DNA of 39,168 nt from Thermoflexales bacterium (GTDB lineage Bacteria > Chloroflexota > Anaerolineae > Fen-1058): assembly GCA_016931085.1 (NCBI GenBank), contig JAFGFO010000249.1, forward strand, positions 1-39,168, written 5' to 3'. Position 1 is the stretch's first letter, and the number at the start of each line of letters is the position of its first letter. This document shows, in pieces, positions 36,568-39,168 of the stretch. The notes beneath the pieces are model-generated. The model saw only the letters and a list, made by a program, of their open reading frames with translations, ran no database searches and was not told where the DNA came from. Both the position numbers and the translations under genes were made by a program.

Positions 36568-37850
36568 TGATACCCCCTCACCCTACCCTCTCCCCCAAGG
36601 GGGAGAGGGAGCAATCCCCCTTACCCCCGCCTTCGGCGTCTCCCTCAAGGGGGAGAGGGGGTGGCCTCGTACCCATTCGGCGCAATCTGCCGGCGCTGCC
36701 GGTTAGGGAGGCCGAGGAGGTTGGGGCGCTGATACTGACCACGCTGGACCGGATGGGATTCGTTCATCGCAACCGCGACGGCACGTGCTGGACGGTCTGC
36801 TTCGAGTCGGCCGATGTGTGGGGTGACCGCTGGGCGAGTTTCGTGGTGGATGTGCAGCGGCTGTGGCACACCGCCGTGGCCGACCTGGCCAGCCCCAAGG
36901 TCAAGACGCAACTGGAAGCGGCCACCAGGCGCGAGGTTAGGATTGTGACCCGCCCCAGCCTGATGTACGCGGTGCGCCTGAGGCCGGCCCACCTGCCCGA
37001 GCAGGCAGAGCTGGATTTGCGGCCTTCTCGCCGGCCGGGAGGGCGGTCTGGCAGTCCACTGGCAGTACCTATCGGCCGGGGGCGGGCCGGCGACGTATGG
37101 CGCGACCTGCCCAGCCTGGGACACACCCTGATCATGGGCGCCAGCGGGGCGGGCAAGTCGTCCTGGCTGCACTGCGCGCTGGCAGCCCTGCTGAGCAGCA
37201 ACAAGCCGGAGCGCTTGCAGGTGGTGTTGATCGACCCCAAGCAGATGGAATTTGCCGCCTGGCGTCAAGTTCCCCATTTGCGTGGGCCAGTGGCAGTCGA
37301 GATCAAGACAGCCGTGGCGGCTTTGGCTAGCCTGGTAGCCGAGGTAGACCGGCGCAGCCAGATCATTGCCGAGGCTGGCGCGCGCGACCTGGCCGGGTAC
37401 AACCGGCAAGCCGGAGGGCCGACGATGCCCCACATCCTGGCGGTGATTGACGAGTGCCTGGACCTGACTTTGCAGGCAGGCAATCGCTCCGAACTGGCCA
37501 ACCTTCTGAAACGGCTGGCCAGCAAAGCGCGGGCGACGGGCGTCATCCTGTGGCTGGCGGCGACCCACGGGACGGCCGACATTCTGCCGCGCGTGGTGAG
37601 CGTCAACCTGTCGTCGCGGATCGTTCTGAGGGTGCAAGACGCGGCGGCGGCGCGGCTGGCTGGCTGCCCCGGCGCGGAACGGATAGCACGCGACAAGCCC
37701 GGGCGATTGTTGGCCCGGCTGGACAGCGAGACGCTGGAACTGCAGGGGTACTATCTGCCTGACGACAGGCTCGCAGCGCTTGCAGCCCAGGTATGCAGCT
37801 ATGCAGAGCGGGACGAGCCAAGCGCCAGGTGTGTCACGCTGCAAGCGTGA
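36564..37850 (+). CDS. FtsK/SpoIIIE-like DNA-translocase ATPase
   Basis: A 428-aa soluble ATPase. Walker A GASGAGKS is at residues 192-199, VVLIDPKQMEFAAW is the FtsK motif after the first strand, and Walker B is HILAVIDECLDL (Asp296). It has no transmembrane segment and no gamma winged-helix, unlike chromosomal FtsK. It resembles element-encoded translocases that move double-stranded DNA in conjugative or phage-like elements. The first 39 residues (PPHPTLSPKGERE, then PSASPSRGRGGG) come from translated palindromic repeats, so the original start may be later. The ATG overlaps the preceding stop. I infer that the two preceding membrane proteins may dock it at the membrane. Confidence 0.85.
   Translation: MMIPPHPTLSPKGEREQSPLPPPSASPSRGRGGGLVPIRRNLPALPVREAEEVGALILTTLDRMGFVHRNRDGTCWTVCFESADVWGDRWASFVVDVQRLWHTAVADLASPKVKTQLEAATRREVRIVTRPSLMYAVRLRPAHLPEQAELDLRPSRRPGGRSGSPLAVPIGRGRAGDVWRDLPSLGHTLIMGASGAGKSSWLHCALAALLSSNKPERLQVVLIDPKQMEFAAWRQVPHLRGPVAVEIKTAVAALASLVAEVDRRSQIIAEAGARDLAGYNRQAGGPTMPHILAVIDECLDLTLQAGNRSELANLLKRLASKARATGVILWLAATHGTADILPRVVSVNLSSRIVLRVQDAAAARLAGCPGAERIARDKPGRLLARLDSETLELQGYYLPDDRLAALAAQVCSYAERDEPSARCVTLQA
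36572..36661. repeat. Two tandem CCCTCACCC-type palindromic repeats
   Basis: Unit one is at 36572-36610 (CCCCCTCACCCTACCC, then AAGGGGGAGAGGGA) and unit two at 36615-36661 (CCCCCTTACCCCCGCC, then AAGGGGGAGAGGGGG). They form the first 30 or so codons of the FtsK-like gene. Confidence 0.75.
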
Positions 37851-37905
37851 CCTACGATGTGATGGATCGCCTGATTGACAATTCATGATTGATCGCTGAT
37901 AATGG

Positions 37906-37992
37906 AGTACTATGCTTGGTCGAGATTTGAAGCTTTTCGGCCTGCATAGGTAGTCCTACAAGTTCACAATTCGCTTGTGTGGAGCATAGTAT
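37906..37992 (+). promoter_or_regulatory. 9-bp inverted repeat reaching into the TnpB start codon
   Basis: TACTATGCT (37906-37914) is inverted at 37984-37992 (AGCATAGTA), whose last two bases are part of the ATG. The ribosome site GGAG (37981-37984) is beside the right arm. It may be an end structure of the transposon or an element that hides the ribosome site. Confidence 0.4.
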
Positions 37993-39168
37993 GAGAACCA
38001 TTCGCCGTGTGAGTTATCCCCTGAACCGGGGCAAGTGGGATGCGCTGGTGGAGTTGGTGCAGCATTACGCTCGTGAGAAGGATGCGCATCTGGTCTTTTT
38101 CGGCCAGGCTGGTCGCTTTGCTGCTTACTTCTCGCACCGCACCCGGCGTGACGAGTTGGTGCGAAGCGGCTACGCCAGCCCTCACGGCTTGCAAGCGCGC
38201 GCCTGGAAGGCGGCGCTCAAGGACGCCCACGAGACTGTCAGCAAGCGGTGGAGCACGTTGGCTGCCAGCCTGCGCCCGCGGGTGGCTCACCAAGCCCACT
38301 GGAGTGAGGCGCAACAACACTACGCCTACTGGCTCCTCAAGTCACCGCAGCGATTGGCACAGTTGGTCGGCTCCCGGGCGCCGGAGCCGGAGCATTTCGA
38401 GATCGACCCGGCCGGGCGGCGGCAAGTGCGCAACTATCTCAGGCGCGTCATACGAGGACGCAAAGCTTGTAAACGCCAGGGCTTGCCCAGGGTCAAGCTG
38501 ACGCGCTCGGCGGCTTTTGACGCGAATATGTACGAGGTGTTCGCTCACGACGGTGCGCAATACATCAAGGTCATGAGCCTGGTTCCCCGCCAGCGCATTG
38601 TCATCCCCTTGACCGGCAACACGCCGATTCGCGGCACGATCCGGCTGGTGCTGGATGCAGAGCGGCGGCGAGTAGAAATCCACTACGCGGCCAAGGTCAA
38701 ATCGTCCCAGCCGCTTACGGGTGATGCGTGTGGGCTAGACGCGGGCGTGAGCGAGGTCTTTACCGACGAGCGTGGTGAGCGCTACGGGACTGAATTCGGC
38801 CGGCTGCTCGACGAGGCATCCGAGACGCTGAAGGACAAGGGACGCAAGCGCAACAAGCTGTATCAAGTTGCCAAAAGAGCCGAGGGGAAGGGCGACAAGG
38901 CCAAGGCGGCAAGGGTTCGCAAGTTCAACCTGGGGCGCAAGAAGCTGAACGAGACCCGGCGCAAGCTGCGCGCCGAGGTGGCGCGGCAGATCAACATGGC
39001 CACGAACCAGGTTTTGCGCAAACGCCAACCTTGTGTTATCATTACAGAACGATTGGACATTCGCGGCAAGGCCGCAAGCCTGCGTCTCTCGCGCCAGGTC
39101 AGCTTGTGGACGCGAGGGATGTTGAAAGAACGAGTCGAGTTCAAGGCGTCGGCTGGAGGTTCCAGTCG
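37991..39168 (+). CDS. tnpB: TnpB-type RNA-guided nuclease of an IS200/IS605-family element (partial)
   Basis: An open frame runs from ATG 37991 to the window edge (392 codons) with no stop. The RuvC-like nuclease motifs are partly present: first Asp in ACGLDAGVSEVFTDE, then Glu in CVIITERLDIRGK. The third acidic site and the zinc finger would lie beyond the edge. The lysine/arginine-rich helix between them (KLYQVAKRAEGKGDKAKAAR) is typical. GGAG six bases before ATG supports the start. TnpB cuts DNA guided by an omega RNA made from the element's right end, which is not in the window. No tnpA transposase is seen upstream, so the element may be tnpB-only. Confidence 0.82.
   Translation, partial: MRTIRRVSYPLNRGKWDALVELVQHYAREKDAHLVFFGQAGRFAAYFSHRTRRDELVRSGYASPHGLQARAWKAALKDAHETVSKRWSTLAASLRPRVAHQAHWSEAQQHYAYWLLKSPQRLAQLVGSRAPEPEHFEIDPAGRRQVRNYLRRVIRGRKACKRQGLPRVKLTRSAAFDANMYEVFAHDGAQYIKVMSLVPRQRIVIPLTGNTPIRGTIRLVLDAERRRVEIHYAAKVKSSQPLTGDACGLDAGVSEVFTDERGERYGTEFGRLLDEASETLKDKGRKRNKLYQVAKRAEGKGDKAKAARVRKFNLGRKKLNETRRKLRAEVARQINMATNQVLRKRQPCVIITERLDIRGKAASLRLSRQVSLWTRGMLKERVEFKASAGGSS

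Noticed and set aside
1..39168. tRNA or rRNA genes
   Set aside because: No segment with tRNA arm pattern (GTTCRANNC with cloverleaf) or rRNA-like sequence was seen.

Overview
This window looks like a chromosome segment of a G+C-rich bacterium, most probably a Chloroflexota (Anaerolineae-type) lineage. The evidence is the oriC-type block rpmH-rnpA-yidD-yidC-khpB with parA-parB, two LytR-CpsA-Psr proteins with LytR_C tails, proline/threonine-rich secreted proteins with no Gram-negative export genes in sight, and intergenic DNA crowded with short palindromes and word-like repeats. The phylum is inferred from gene content and style, not from a marker tree.

Region 1 (1-8.5 kb) is metabolic and accessory: a FabL-type enoyl reductase, a PrsW-family membrane protease, an alpha/beta hydrolase, a GH42 beta-galactosidase, a HemG-like flavodoxin, a small lipoprotein, a YtcJ-like amidohydrolase, and the last codons of a lost FtsX/MacB permease. 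Region 2 (8.5-16.7 kb) is the housekeeping core, all on the minus strand: murA (with Asp in place of the catalytic Cys), then rpmH, rnpA, yidD, a PQQ-repeat lipoprotein, yidC, khpB, a PfkB kinase, a small coupled ORF, parA and parB. rpmH is only 58 codons and was read directly from the DNA. No dnaA is present. Region 3 (16.8-20.4 kb) holds two tandem LCP genes on the plus strand and a lamin-tail-domain secreted protein.

Region 4 (20.4-34.8 kb) is a defence island. Its left part is scarred by a 94 % identical direct duplication of a lipoprotein gene, an M20 peptidase remnant, and three AT-richer membrane or anchored proteins of unknown function. Its core is one minus-strand run with spacings of -17 to +34 nt: a 33-aa upstream ORF, a type III-like DNA methyltransferase (Mod), a type III-like helicase-nuclease (Res, BPTD_3080 type), a stand-alone death-like EAD1 domain protein, a DREN(DUF4365)-APAZ protein, a short prokaryotic Argonaute, and a lipoprotein. 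DREN-APAZ plus short pAgo is the SPARDA arrangement. Its placement in one run with a restriction-modification pair and an EAD adaptor, opposite a divergent EAD-FGE/sulfatase protein, is the most notable system here.

Region 5 (34.6-39.2 kb) looks like part of an integrated element: a small excisionase-type HTH protein; a consensus promoter (TTGACA, 17 nt, TATAAT) with an inverted repeat in its spacer; a roughly 140-nt RNA of four consecutive hairpins ending in an intrinsic terminator; two membrane proteins sharing a C-terminal motif; a soluble FtsK/SpoIIIE-like ATPase; and a TnpB-type transposon nuclease running off the right edge. Several proteins in regions 4 and 5 contain in-frame copies of dispersed palindromic repeats. 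Several plus-strand genes have a -10 box only 6-8 nt before ATG, which suggests leaderless transcripts.
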